DNA of 64,000 bases from Rutidosis leptorrhynchoides (taxonomy: Eukaryota > Streptophyta > Magnoliopsida > Asterales > Asteraceae): NCBI RefSeq assembly GCF_046630445.1, contig NC_092342.1:177092501-177156500 (forward strand), read 5' to 3'. The notes below the pieces were generated by a model that made no database searches, was not told where the DNA came from, and was given only the letters and a program-made list of their open reading frames with translations. Position 1 is the first letter of the stretch. Each line of letters starts with the position of its first letter. Of this stretch, positions 10,579 to 22,357 are shown piece by piece. Position numbers and translations under genes: made by a program.

Positions 10579-12610
10579 CACTACAAGAAAAATGCTCCTA
10601 TAGGACCTTTTTTCTGAGACCTAGTAAAATATGGCCCTAAATGCTACTTTCATAGGACCAGACAATATTTAGGGTCCTATTATGACATACCCTTTTAGAG
10701 TATGGTCCTATTATGAGGTACGCTTTTAGAGTAGGGTCCTATTATGAGATACGCTTTTAGAGTATGTCTCATAATCATATATTTTCATAGGACACTTAAT
10801 AAGTAGATCCTAATAGAGGATCTTATAAGACATTTATTTGTTAGAGTCTCATTATGTGTTTATGTAATAGGACACTTAATATGAACGTCATATTAAATAT
10901 ACCTTTAGAGGTCAATTATTTCCGAGAGTCTTATTAAACTGTAACATGTTAGGACTTTTGGTACTTATGTCCTATAAATTTATGTTATTAGGACACATTA
11001 TATGACGGTCATATGAAATGTACCTTTATAGGACGTTTAGGACTTAATATGACTGGTTGATTTTTTTGTGTCCTAATTGTCATATGATTTCGTAGGACAC
11101 TTTAATTGTGAACCATAAGATAGTACTTTATAAGACTTTTAACGGCATAGTGTCGTAATATATGTTAATTTAATAGAACACTTTATATAAAAGTCATATG
11201 AGATAAACTCTCATAGGACATTTATTTGTCATAGTCGTATTATAACATAAGCTAACAGGACATGTGATATTTATGTTGTATCATTTTAAATTTTTTAGGA
11301 CACTTTAATTATTTAATATTACGGGGGAGTTTTTTGGGTCCTGATTATCATATGATTTCATAGGACACTTTAGTTGTGAATCATCAAATGGAACTTTATA
11401 AGACATATAACAATTTAGTGTCGCATTATATGTTTATTTAATATGACACTTTATAAAAAGTCATATGAAATAAACTATCATAGGACATTTATTTTCATAG
11501 TCGTATTATATCATAAGCTAATAGGACATGTGAAATATATGTCGTATTATTATAAATTTTTAGGACACTTTGATTCTTTAATGTGATGGATGAGTTGTTG
11601 GGGTCCGAAATATCATATTATTTCATAGGACACTTTAATTGTGAATCATAAAATGGAACTTTATAAGACATTTAACGGTTTAGTGTCGCATTATGTTTTT
11701 ATTTAATTGGAAACTTTTTAAAATAGTCATATATAATAAAATATCATAGGATATTTAATTGTCATAGTCGTATTATATCATTAGCTAATAGGACATTTGA
11801 TATTTATGTCGTATCATTTTAAATTTTTAGGACACTTTGATTTTTTAATGTGACGGATGAGTTGTTGAGATCCTAATTATCATATGATCTCATAGGACAC
11901 TTTAATTGTGATTCATAACATTAAACTTTATAAGACATTTAACGGTTTAGTGTCGCATTATGTGTTCATTTAATAGGACACTTTATAAAAAGTCATAGAA
12001 AATAAACTATGATAGGACATTTATTTGTCATAGTCGTATTATATCATAAGCTAATATATTATCATATGACATTCTTTTGTCCTAGTCGTATTAGATCGAA
12101 ACATAATAAGACACTTTATATTTAGGTCATATTAATCTAAGTTTTTAGGAGACGTTGATTGTTTAAAAAGACGAATGAATTTTTTGTGTCTTAATTATTA
12201 TAAAAAGGACTTATAAGAATTGAATTTGGTGATCTTATTAACATTGCTAGAATAATATGATTTTGTATTTGTAACTTTCCTTATCGGTGTCGTACTTAAA
12301 GAGATGACACATGAATCATAATATTTTGTATTCAGTTTTAAGTAACTATATCTAAGCTTAGTTTTTCGAGTTATTTTTTATGTTTTGTATGCAGTTCTAA
12401 TAATGGTTAGAACCATACATGAACAGAGAATAAAAAGGTGTATTTTTAATAAAAGAAAAGTCATCCTTAGTCAATTATGAATTCATCGTATTGTCAACAA
12501 ATGTGTACTTATAGGACCCTTTTTTCTGGGACCTAGTAAAATGGGGTCCTAAAATCTACTTAGATATGACCAGACAATATTTAGAGTCCCATTATGATAT
12601 ACGCTTGCAC
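10579..12610 (+). mobile_element. CACTA (En/Spm-like) non-autonomous element, right end missing
   Basis: Starts with CACTACAAGAAAAATG, the typical terminal inverted repeat of plant CACTA transposons. The inside is made of repeats carrying ATAGGACAC / TAGGACACTTT, with tandem units of about 265 bp between about 10770 and 12200 (unit starts near 11033, 11296, 11561 and 11828). A second partial copy of the left end (TATAGGACC...TTTTTTCTG.GACCTAGTAAAAT) lies at 12510-12600 without its terminal repeat. No matching CTTGTAGTG end was found, so the element is truncated or rearranged. No transposase frame is present. Confidence 0.75.
11033..12200 (+). repeat. about 265-bp tandem array inside the CACTA element
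   Basis: Successive units share TAGGACACTTT.ATT...TTAATGTGA(T/C)GGATGAGTTGTTG and ACATTTAACGGTTTAGTGTCGCATTATG. Spacings between unit starts are about 263, 265 and 267 bp; the last unit is longer. Arrays of subterminal motifs are usual transposase binding regions in CACTA elements, but such a long array is notable. Confidence 0.7.
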
Positions 12611-13349
12611 TATAGCATATTCATGGTCCTTGTACAATTTAAATCCTTTGATCAATTTGATGAACGATTCCTTATTAATTTAATTTCTATAACCTTTTTT
12701 GTCGCAATATAAAGGTTGCTTGGTAAGATTGTGCAAATCTTAAGGTATAAAGAAGTCTGAGCAATTTGAGCTCGATCTGTTAAAAACTTAATTTGGGTCG
12801 AGCTTAACATATTTAACATATTTTAAAGATCGTTTAGTAAACGAGTTTGCATTTCTTGTATCAAGCTCGAACACGTTTGCAAGCTTGAACGAGTTTTTTA
12901 TTTCCGTGCATTAATAATTATATTTTACAATTTTATAATAATAACTATCGTATATATTAACGAGTCGAACTCGAAACAAGTTGAGTTTAAACTTGAGCTC
13001 TATGAGTTGTTAAACAAATTACATTAAGAGCAAAAACCGAATACGTTTGAAGTTTTATTGTCAAACTTGGAGACCCTTCTCAATTGTAATTCACATTTGT
13101 AGATAACCTCTTTTTCAGTTGTCACTCACTCTCATTTGTAGATCACCTTCTGTCACTCGTTTCTGATTGGCCTTTCTTTGTAGCTCCAATAGAAAAGTAT
13201 TTCATCATGGGCCGACTCTAAACTATCGCTTGTGTATTAGAACACAATCAACCTTCATCAGAAAACAAATTAATATGATATCGGAAAAAAAAACAACAAC
13301 AAAAAAAAAAAAAAAAAACATTCTTTGAAGCTCCTACGAGGCTTACATA
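12611..13349. other. non-coding interval
   Basis: AT-rich, with repeated AAGCTTGAACG/AAGCTCGAAC motifs at 12850-12900 and an A-rich tract at 13285-13318. No gene, RNA or clear element was recognised. Confidence 0.4.
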
Positions 13350-13357
13350 ACCTGCAC

Positions 13358-13999
13358 TAGGGATGAGATCGATTCCAGAACCGTACCGAACCCGGTTAGT
13401 ACCGGTACCGAAATTGGGTAAAATGGAGAACCGAAACCGTACCAAATTTTCAATACGGTAGCGGTTTCGTTACCGGTACGGGACCGATATTTCTCGGTTT
13501 TTTACCCACTTGGTACCGTTATTTTTTGACAATGGTGTAGAACACGAAATTCTTTCAATTCGGATTGCCATACTTTGGCTAGCTATTTTTTCTCTTTATA
13601 TTGTTAATACAAAACAAATAGACTATAGCTTTGGTGTGCATAACTTGGAAATTTTATATGACCAGATAGTTAACAAGAAGTAAAAAAATGGAAATGAACT
13701 TTTATCAGTAAGTGTAACTACGACTAGGAATTGATGACCATAGATAAAAAAACACATATTCTATAAATTATAAGCTTACATACATAATGACCCATGAGTT
13801 CATGACCAATAATACTCATTTTATATTTCGGTTTTTATATCGTGAGTACCCGCACCGAACCGGTACCGAACCGCATAGTACCGAAACCGTTTTTTGTGTA
13901 AAATAGGGACTGATACCGATACCGAATACCATCGGTACGGTATTTTGGTACCGGTACCGGTACGGTAGCGGTATGGTTTCGATTTTTTGCTCATCCCTA
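13358..13999 (+). mobile_element. hAT-type non-autonomous element 1 (642 bp)
   Basis: The terminal inverted repeat is TAGGGATGAG, with its complement CTCATCCCTA at the right end. It is flanked by a perfect 8-bp target duplication ACCTGCAC (13350-13357 and 14000-14007), as in hAT transposons. Both ends are filled with repeats of ACCGGTACCGAA type in opposite orientation, so it can fold back. No transposase. Open frames here are chance frames. Confidence 0.9.
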
Positions 14000-14007
14000 A
14001 CCTGCAC

Positions 14008-15458
14008 ACAAAAGAACATATTTTAAAAAAAGACTAGTGTTGAGGTCCGCGCTTCGCGGCGGACATTTGTAAGTGTGCCCAATTCGACACCAAATTGACC
14101 CAACGGTTAAAAAGTCCAAAGGATCCAAACATCTATCATTTCCTTTCAGAACCAACATTAGAGTACATGGTTGATGCTAGTTCAAAACGGTAGCTATTGT
14201 ACCACTTGTTACCCTTTCATTAGTAGAAGGTCGACGACATACGGTGTTGTTGGGTTCTCAAAGGTAACAGAAGGAGCAATTTTGGACATCTTGAAAGCAT
14301 AAACCTGAAATAATACATAACAGCAGCACATATATGCAGTACGTTAAAGAAAAAAAATGTTATAAAAACCTTGAGCAAACAACTACAAATTCAAAAGTAT
14401 GAATGAAGAAAATCATGTTAAAAATGGTGAAAATATCCAGCAGCCTACCAAGATCTGATGCATGCTCTGCTTATAACTGCAGCTATGAACACGCCTATTT
14501 AATGATACATGGGTCATTACTTAGGCCACTTTTGCATTCGTAAGCACACATTTAGCATACACTACTAAGCGTCGTTTAGTAGTTCACCACTACATTAACA
14601 GATTCGTACAACTATTACATGCCATTCAGTACATGCTTGCCTAACAATCTCTTTTTAAACCCGGAAATGAAAAAATGATAACTAAATTTACCTTATAAGC
14701 AGGTCATCCAGGATATTCAAAATATTCCAGATTCGGATTTAGATGGAAGAGTTTTGATCACATAGTGTTGATCACATAAATTGCATATACTTAGAGTCAG
14801 CTTCAACATACTGTTCATTGCATTCCCTTTGTAACTTCTACACATATGGTTTTCATTTGTGAAATCGGGTCTTTCAGATTGGCCACACTATACGTCTATA
14901 CCCACCCACCACACACACACGCAAATCATTAGTTAATTGAAGCAGAATGCTCATCTTGATGTTAAACACTTTTATTGGTAATGAAATGAATCTTGGTAGC
15001 TTAGACATATGGGAGCTTGAAACTTTACTTAAAATTTAAGTAGAAATCAAGTTACATAGATCCTAAATAATATTTCTAAGTTGGCATAAAAAACTACTAT
15101 AACACTCAAGCTGATGCTCAGATCTAGCCAATGTCAACACCAAAAGGGAGTCACATTCAATCACAATACTAATGATAAATTGTATACAAAAGCAACACAA
15201 CAAAAACAAACATAATGCTAATACTAACGGCCGTTAACACTAACAAACAACAATAAAAGGTCCAACCAATGTCAACACAAGAGAGAGTCACATTCATTCA
15301 CAATATTAATGACAAAAACTTAAAACCAAATATAGAAAAAGATTCGCTAACCACGTCAAATAACACACGGCTAAGAAAATCTCAAAACACCGGAGCACCA
15401 ATAGTCTGAGCTAACCTGGAAAAACAAAGTAAATATGTTATCCACTCAAATACAAATA
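14008..15458. other. interval with weak minus-strand exon-like pieces
   Basis: Mostly non-coding. A GC hairpin lies at 14045-14064. On the minus strand, 15410-15420 has a T-rich tract plus CAG like a splice acceptor, followed by GTTAGCTCAGACTATTGG. A clearer exon-like piece is listed separately (14209-14304). It may be remnants of a host gene whose 5' side is near 16400. Not proven. Confidence 0.3.
14209..14304 (-). pseudogene. possible terminal exon fragment of an unknown host gene
   Basis: Read on the minus strand, a T-rich tract and TTTCAG (acceptor-like, about 14305-14315) precede 31 codons beginning VYAFKMSKIAPSV and ending at a TAA stop. The composition looks protein-like but I do not recognise a family. 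It lies among MITEs, which often sit near genes. It could also be a chance frame of 96 bp. Confidence 0.2.
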
Positions 15459-15466
15459 ACAGCAAC

Positions 15467-15776
15467 CAGAGGCGAAAATGATGAAGGGCAGGGGGGGCGG
15501 GCGCCCCCGGTGGATTTTTTTTTTCAGTGTAAAAATTTTGGGTTTTTCGACTTTGACCCCGGTGAATTTTTTTTTTTTTGCCCCCAAACCTACATATTTT
15601 GCCCCAAAACCTTCAAATTTTGCCCCAAATTCTCCAACTTTTGCCCCAAAATCTTCAAATTTTGCCCCAAAATCTCCAACTTTTGCCCCAAAATCTTCAA
15701 ATTGTATCCAAAAAAATTGCTACGGTTTAAAAAAATTTTTTTGCCCCCGGTCAAAAAAATCCTAGTTTCGCCTCTG
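15467..15776 (+). mobile_element. hAT-type non-autonomous element 2 (310 bp)
   Basis: The terminal inverted repeat is CAGAGGCGAAA / TTTCGCCTCTG. It is flanked by a perfect 8-bp duplication ACAGCAAC (15459-15466 and 15777-15784). The middle is a tandem run of about 20-bp units with TTTTGCCCCAAAATCT (15590-15710). The overlapping open frames on both strands come from this repeat and are not genes. Confidence 0.9.
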
Positions 15777-15784
15777 ACAGCAAC

Positions 15785-16538
15785 CCTGGAAACCGAAATA
15801 AATAAAGGGAACACAAAATCAACAACACAGGTCAAAGTATATCGAACTCGCCGAGTGAATAAAAGCATAAAGCATATACAATATTGAGCTGTTTTACAAA
15901 AGATAAAATAAAATAAACCTCCTACAATCTCAACACCAAACAATTCCCAATTTCACAATAATCACACATTAATTTTCCAACAAAGCACATAAACATTTAA
16001 CAACAATATGTTATGATCTCAATTCTCACAGTATATCTCAACATTTACCTATTATCTCCTTCGGATGAAAGGACGGATAACATATACATATACACAGAGA
16101 TATTAGTCAAATCATATCAGTCATCATCATCAATTCATCATCATCATCCGACACCTTCGATGTGAATATTGAAACAAAAATCAGACAAAGAAAATGAAAT
16201 GTCAGAGAAACAGCAAAGATATAGATGATATATAGAGAATAAAAGAAAAAGGAAAAAAATTACATATACAAATTGAAGATGAAGAAGAAAGGATCCGTGT
16301 AAATTTCTTATAAATAGTCGGATGAAGAATGAAATAGAAGAGACTTGCTTTCACTTGATCTTCTTTGTTTTTAAATAAACACACATGCGTCAAAATGAAC
16401 AGGCATGGAAATCAAAGGCGTGAGAGATAAATTATTAAAGATGAGACGGCGTAAATGACGGTCACCTGTTAAGTTTAAATTTCCAAAACCTACATGTTGG
16501 TTCCAAAGCCACTTGATATTCAATCTTTTCAAGACATT
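15785..16538. other. non-coding interval, possible minus-strand 5' leader of a lost gene
   Basis: No ORF of value. On the minus strand there is a TATA-like TATTTATAAG near 16310, then a CT-rich stretch (16220-16300), resembling a plant promoter and 5' untranslated leader. This is only suggestive. Confidence 0.25.
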
Positions 16539-16544
16539 AAAAAA

Positions 16545-16621
<77 letters not shown>
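16539..16621. repeat. poly-A plus (TA)n microsatellite
   Basis: About 22 A residues followed by about 30 TA units, at the left edge of the foldback element. The short frames reported here read the dinucleotide repeat (Tyr-Ile) and are not coding. Confidence 0.95.
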
Positions 16622-17415
<794 letters not shown>

Positions 17416-17450
17416 TTAAGTTTTGAGTATATTAACCCTTTACTTAAAAC

Positions 17451-17949
17451 CAAGGTTGTAAAAGTCGCGAGTCGGGGACGCATCGGTCGAGACCTAAAAA
17501 GGACGCGTCGATCGAGTCGGAGACGCGTCGGTGACGCATCGGTCGTTGACCAACGTTGACTTTATTAATAATTTCTTGAATATATATTTATATATGTATA
17601 AAATAGTTGATTCTGTACCATAAATTTCTTAAATAAGAACTTGAATTTAAATACAATCAAACTTCAAACTCAATTAATGTTACTGAGTACATAATCAGTA
17701 AGGATACAGAGAAAAGGGCGGCCCAAAAAATGAAAACAAACCCTAATTTTAGAAACATATCACATCTTGACGAAAATTTGGCTGATTTTGACCGTTTTTG
17801 ACCAACTTTGATCGTCTTTGACAGACTTTGACTGAACTTTTAGCTTTGACCGCCTTTTGAGTCATTTTTAGAAAAAACGGGACGGAGAACCCAAAAAAAT
17901 GACGCATCGGTCGACGCGTCGGCCAAGTCGGCCGACTTTTGCACCACTG
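17451..17949 (+). mobile_element. hAT-type non-autonomous element 3 (499 bp)
   Basis: The left end CAAGGTTGTAAAAGTCG and the reverse complement of the right end CAGTGGTGCAAAAGTCG match at 13 of 17 positions. A perfect 8-bp duplication CTTAAAAC flanks it (17443-17450 and 17950-17957). Inside are repeats of GACGCATCGGTCG and TTGACCG/TTTGAC. No transposase. Confidence 0.88.
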
Positions 17950-18101
17950 CTTAAAACACGCTTCACTTTTTGTTTAATGAAATTTATTTTTAGGAATATT
18001 ATTAATACATTTTTAGAAGATTTATGGCATATTTTCAATTCAATTTATTTAAAAGTCCACATAAGATTTTAATTGGTTGAGAAGTTGACATATCACTATT
18101 A

Positions 18102-18463
18102 GGCCGTTTGTAACGGTGCAAAGTGACACCGTCACTTGCCCATGTGGCAACGAAAAACGCCAATTTTTGTTGTAACTGAGTGTCACTTTGTGGCGTTACT
18201 TTGATGTGAGTTAGAAAGTGACACCAAAAGAAACTTGGTGTCACTTGTTTATTTATTTTTTATTAATTTAAAAATATTATTTTTATCCTCTTTTAATACT
18301 TAACTCAATTATATTTTAACACATTATCACAATACTCCTAACTAACACAAAAAAGAAACACCAACACTACTCCACCCAAAAAAGAAACACATCATACTCA
18401 GCAAAAAAAATGCAAAAAGTCAAGTGACACAACAAAAAAACGCCACAACTGTTACAAATAGTC
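18102..18463 (+). mobile_element. Harbinger/Tourist-like MITE (362 bp)
   Basis: The ends are GGCCGTTTGTAACGGTG and, in reverse complement, GACTATTTGTAACAGTTG. It is flanked by TTA on both sides (18099-18101, 18464-18466), as for PIF/Harbinger insertions. It carries inverted GTGTCACTT / AAGTGACAC motifs. No coding capacity. Confidence 0.75.
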
Positions 18464-18466
18464 TTA

Positions 18467-18614
18467 TGACCTAACTCTAAACTTTCATTTATAAGAGAGA
18501 ATAGATAGATAGATTATACTGATAGTAATATTATTTTGTAGAAACATATTATTAGTAGAATTTGGTTTGATTTTGAATCGGACTCTATATATGTATCTAT
18601 AAATCATATAAGTT

Positions 18615-18649
<35 letters not shown>

Positions 18650-19805
18650 ACTGATGTTTAGCATTGAAAAACAAATACATTTTAATAATGTTGAAAAACA
18701 AATACATTTTAATAATGATAATGATGACGGTATATATATATTGAGAAATTAATAATGATATTAATTTTTAGTATTAAAAAACAAATAGATTAGAGAAAGT
18801 TAGATGGTATTTAATGATGATATATATTACTGTATATATAAATTTAAAAGTTAGCGTGTAAATTAAAGTTGGAAGAAATCTGCATTCAAAATATTTAATA
18901 GATAGATTATTTTTAAAATTAAATATTTATAAATATTACATCATCAATGACATGTTACAATTGTTAAAAGCACATAGTACAACACTTTAAAACATATCAT
19001 TACATCACCTCAAACTCCCTTTTTAAAGATAAGAATAGAATAGATAGTGGGAAAAAGCCCGCAAGATTATATTTTTTATATGTCGAAATATTAGAAATAG
19101 AAAATTTTAGTGCTATTAAACTGTAGGTGAAAATAATTTTTCTTAGGAAACGATAATACTTAATAGGATGACATATTATAATGATTTATTTATATTTAAT
19201 ATTAATTTAATTTATTTATTTCGGTGAAAGTGGGTTTATCCACGGATTTCAAATTATCATCCATATCCGACACAATAAACATTTATATTCATATCTAATA
19301 TTCATCTATTAAGTTCATCCATATGCACCAGTGACGGATCAGATCGAATGGATGTCAACCGAGTCGGATGACAATTGACATGCCTAGTTGACAATAGTCA
19401 AACAACGTAAGTGCGCTTCCTTTACTAAGATGTCAAATGGAGGGAATTTAAAATTTTGGAGGGAATAAATTGTTTGAGTGAAATATCTGTAAAATGTAGG
19501 CGTGTGTTTGATAAGGTTGTCCTTGGTCCGTCTCAAAATCTATAGTCAATTGTCTTTTCAGAATCTCCTAAATTAATTATTTTTGTTCAAAAACAAATAA
19601 GAATAATAAGATGAACATATGCTTTATGCATTTAAAACAAAATGATAAGTAAAATCTACAGGTAAAATCTAGAAAATGAACCAAAAATACATATGACAAT
19701 CACTTTTTTTAAACTGTGTGTTTTTTATTTGGCGACAATAAATTTGAGACATAAGGAGGAGTATTTAAGAAGACCAGTTGAATCATAAAAATCGGTTTCA
19801 CATTC
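18467..19805. other. non-coding AT-rich interval
   Basis: Contains an (AAT)n run at 18617-18646 and a tandem duplication of TTGAAAAACAAATACATTTT at 18663-18715. No gene or clear mobile element was recognised. Confidence 0.5.
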
Positions 19806-20585
19806 GTATTTATGGTATATGGTTTATGATTTAGGGTTTAGGGCTTAAGGGGTTGGGCATAGGGTTTATGGTTTACGGTCTATGGTTTAGGGTCTAGGGT
19901 TAAGGGCTTAGGGTTTAAGGTTTAGGGCTTAGGGTTTAGGGTTTAGGGCTTAGGGTTTAAGATTTAGGGTTTAGGGCTTAAGGGTTATGGCTTAGGGTTT
20001 ATGGTTTAGGGTTTGGGGTTTATGGTTTAGGGTTTAGAGTTTATGGTTTAGGGTTTAGGGTATATGGTTTAGGATTTAGGGTTTAGGTCTTAAGGGTTAG
20101 GGCTTATGGTTTATCGTTTAAAGTCTAGGGTTTAGGGTTTATGGCTTAGGGTTTAGGGTAGGGCTTAGGGTTTAGGGTCTAGGGTTTAGGGTATATGGTT
20201 TAGGATTTAGGATTTAGGGCTTAAGGCGTAGGGCTTAGGGTTTATGGTTTAAGGTTTAGGGTTTAGAGCTTGTGGCTTAGGGTTTAGTGTCTAGGGTTTA
20301 GGGTATAGGTTTAGGATTTAGGATTTAGGGCTTTAGGCTTAGGGCTTTGGGTTTATGGTTTAGGGTTTAGGGTTTAGGGTTTATGGTTTAGGGTTTAGAG
20401 CTTAGGGTTTAGGGTTTAGGGTTTAGGGTTTAGGGTTTAGGGCTTAGGGTTTAGGGTATATGGTTTAGGATTTAGGATTTATGGCTAAGGCTTAGGGCTT
20501 AGGGTTTATGGTTTAAGGTTTAGGGTTTAGAGCTTATGGCTTAGGGCTTAGGGTTTAGTGTCTAGGGTTTAGGGTCTAGGGTTTA
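19806..20585 (+). repeat. degenerate interstitial telomere-like repeat array
   Basis: About 780 bp built from variants of TTTAGGG (TTTAGGGTTTAGGGCTTAGGG, TTTATGGTTTAGGG and so on), i.e. the plant telomere heptamer with many changes. It ends exactly where LTR-C begins (20586). Confidence 0.85.
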
Positions 20586-21995
20586 TGTGACGTCCCGTAC
20601 AAAATTAACGTGTACAGATCATCAACAACAGGATCATTACAAGGTCAAACACTATATGCTGTTTTAAAATAAGTTTGCATTCATAAGAAAGAGTGACGTC
20701 ATAACCAACGTCATAAGTTTTACAAACGAAAGTAGGCTTCTACGAATAGAAGCAATTAACATAAGTACGAGACCCGTAGGTCATTACAAATTCATTGTTC
20801 AAAAGTAATAAAGTTTGTGAATGCAAGATAAACGTTTCATGCGAAGACATCTCTAACACAAGCAGCGGGTGTCTACAGCAAGACTAAAACAGCGGAAGCA
20901 AACAAACCTCTTAAGCACCTGAGAAAAACATGCTTAAAAACGTCAACACAAAGGTTGGTGAGCTATAGTTTAACGTATCAGTAATGTAAGGTAGGCCACG
21001 AGATTTCAGTATTTCAAAACAGTATGAAAAGTATATGTATAACCGTGGGCACTTGGTAACTAACTTAACATAAATAACACCCCCTAAAAGTACACTTGGC
21101 GAGTGCGTAAGTTTACGAAGTATTAAACACCCGTTAAATGCTAGCGCGACTAGCCCGAGTGGGATGTCAAACCCTATGGATCCATATCTAAGATTCGCGT
21201 TCACCGGTTCAAAGACCAATGACTAAACGTTACCGAGCTAAGGGGAAAGTTTATGCCGTTGTATAACCCACACATATATAAAGTTTAAGTACTCGTGCCT
21301 AGTATGTAAAACGTAAAACGCGCATGTATTCTCAGTTCCCAAAATAGTTAAAGTAAAAAGGGATGCTATAACTCACAGTGTAAAGTAGTAAAAGTCGATA
21401 CGCGGGAATAGTAAGCAAGTTGTTGGTCCGAAAGGTCCTCAACCTAAGTCAAAAGTTACTAAGTTAGTAAATCACTCCCAAAGGTTTAAAAGTATGTAAA
21501 TTAGGTCTTAAGTATCATCATCATTCATCATTAATCAAAAAGTGTAAAGTAAATTTCAATCAAGGATAGAGTTTGAAATGAAGGCTGATTTCGTTCAGTC
21601 GCCACGACCTCTAAACAAACTGAAATGAAGTGAGACCAGTGGCCCTGGCTCCGTATATGAGTCCCCTAGAGGTTGACCAATTTCCAGAACCAAAATCGTC
21701 TTCGTTTGACCGAGGTGACGGTTTAAGTGCGAGTAGGTTAGAAATTTCAGCACAACGTTAATAGGGTGTAGTGACTTTCGGAAGGCCATAAATCCTAAAC
21801 CGTAACTCGGATTAAGATGAGGTCTAAATGGAAAATCATCTACTCGAACCGAACTAGTTGGAAATCAATATTTCCAGTAGCCCAGGTTACTGATCAGTTC
21901 CAGAAAACAGTAAGTAAGGTGTTTCGGTGGGTTCTTGGTGCTTGATGCTCATCACGGTTCTCATCCTTGATGCTTGTAGCTTCAAGTGTACAACT
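20586..21995 (-). repeat. LTR-C: minus-strand LTR cut by E5
   Basis: The left edge TGTGACGTCCCG is, in minus orientation, an LTR end (...CGGGACGTCACA). It shares the two conserved blocks of families A and B: AGCATGTTT.TTCTCAGGT...CTTCCGCTGT (about 20893-20962) and TTTTGGGAACTGAGAATACATGC (about 21316-21345). The left flank is telomere-like repeat with no PBS, so it is a 3' LTR or a solo LTR. It is broken at 21995 by the E5 insertion; the rest is presumably beyond the right edge. No coding content. Confidence 0.75.
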
Positions 21996-22276
21996 TGTGA
22001 TGACCCGGAAATTTCTGATCAAATTTAAACTTAATCTTTATATGATTCTGACACGATAAGCAAAGTCTGTAATGTTGAGTCTTAAAAATTTTTGAACTGT
22101 TCTCATGAATTCATTTGACCTTTGAATATTCTCTACGATTCACGAACAATTATTTGTAAATGAATATGTATATATATATTATATAAATATAAAAATAAGA
22201 ATATATAATATTATGATTTAATAAAGAATACTTTAATTAATTGGAATGTAATATTTAGGATAATTAAGTTACTCAT

Positions 22277-22280
<4 letters not shown>

Positions 22281-22356
<76 letters not shown>
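22281..22356. repeat. (TA)n microsatellite in LTR-B of E5
   Basis: Pure TA dinucleotide. A TA run also occurs in the other LTR-B copies at 29758-29858 and 62899-62994, further along those LTRs. Confidence 0.95.

Positions 22357-22357
<1 letters not shown>

Noticed and set aside
15435-15943. Frames of 95-150 codons on both strands
   Set aside because: Produced by the GCCCC repeat of hAT element 2.
19806-20585. True chromosome end
   Set aside because: Repeats are degenerate and continuous DNA follows on both sides.
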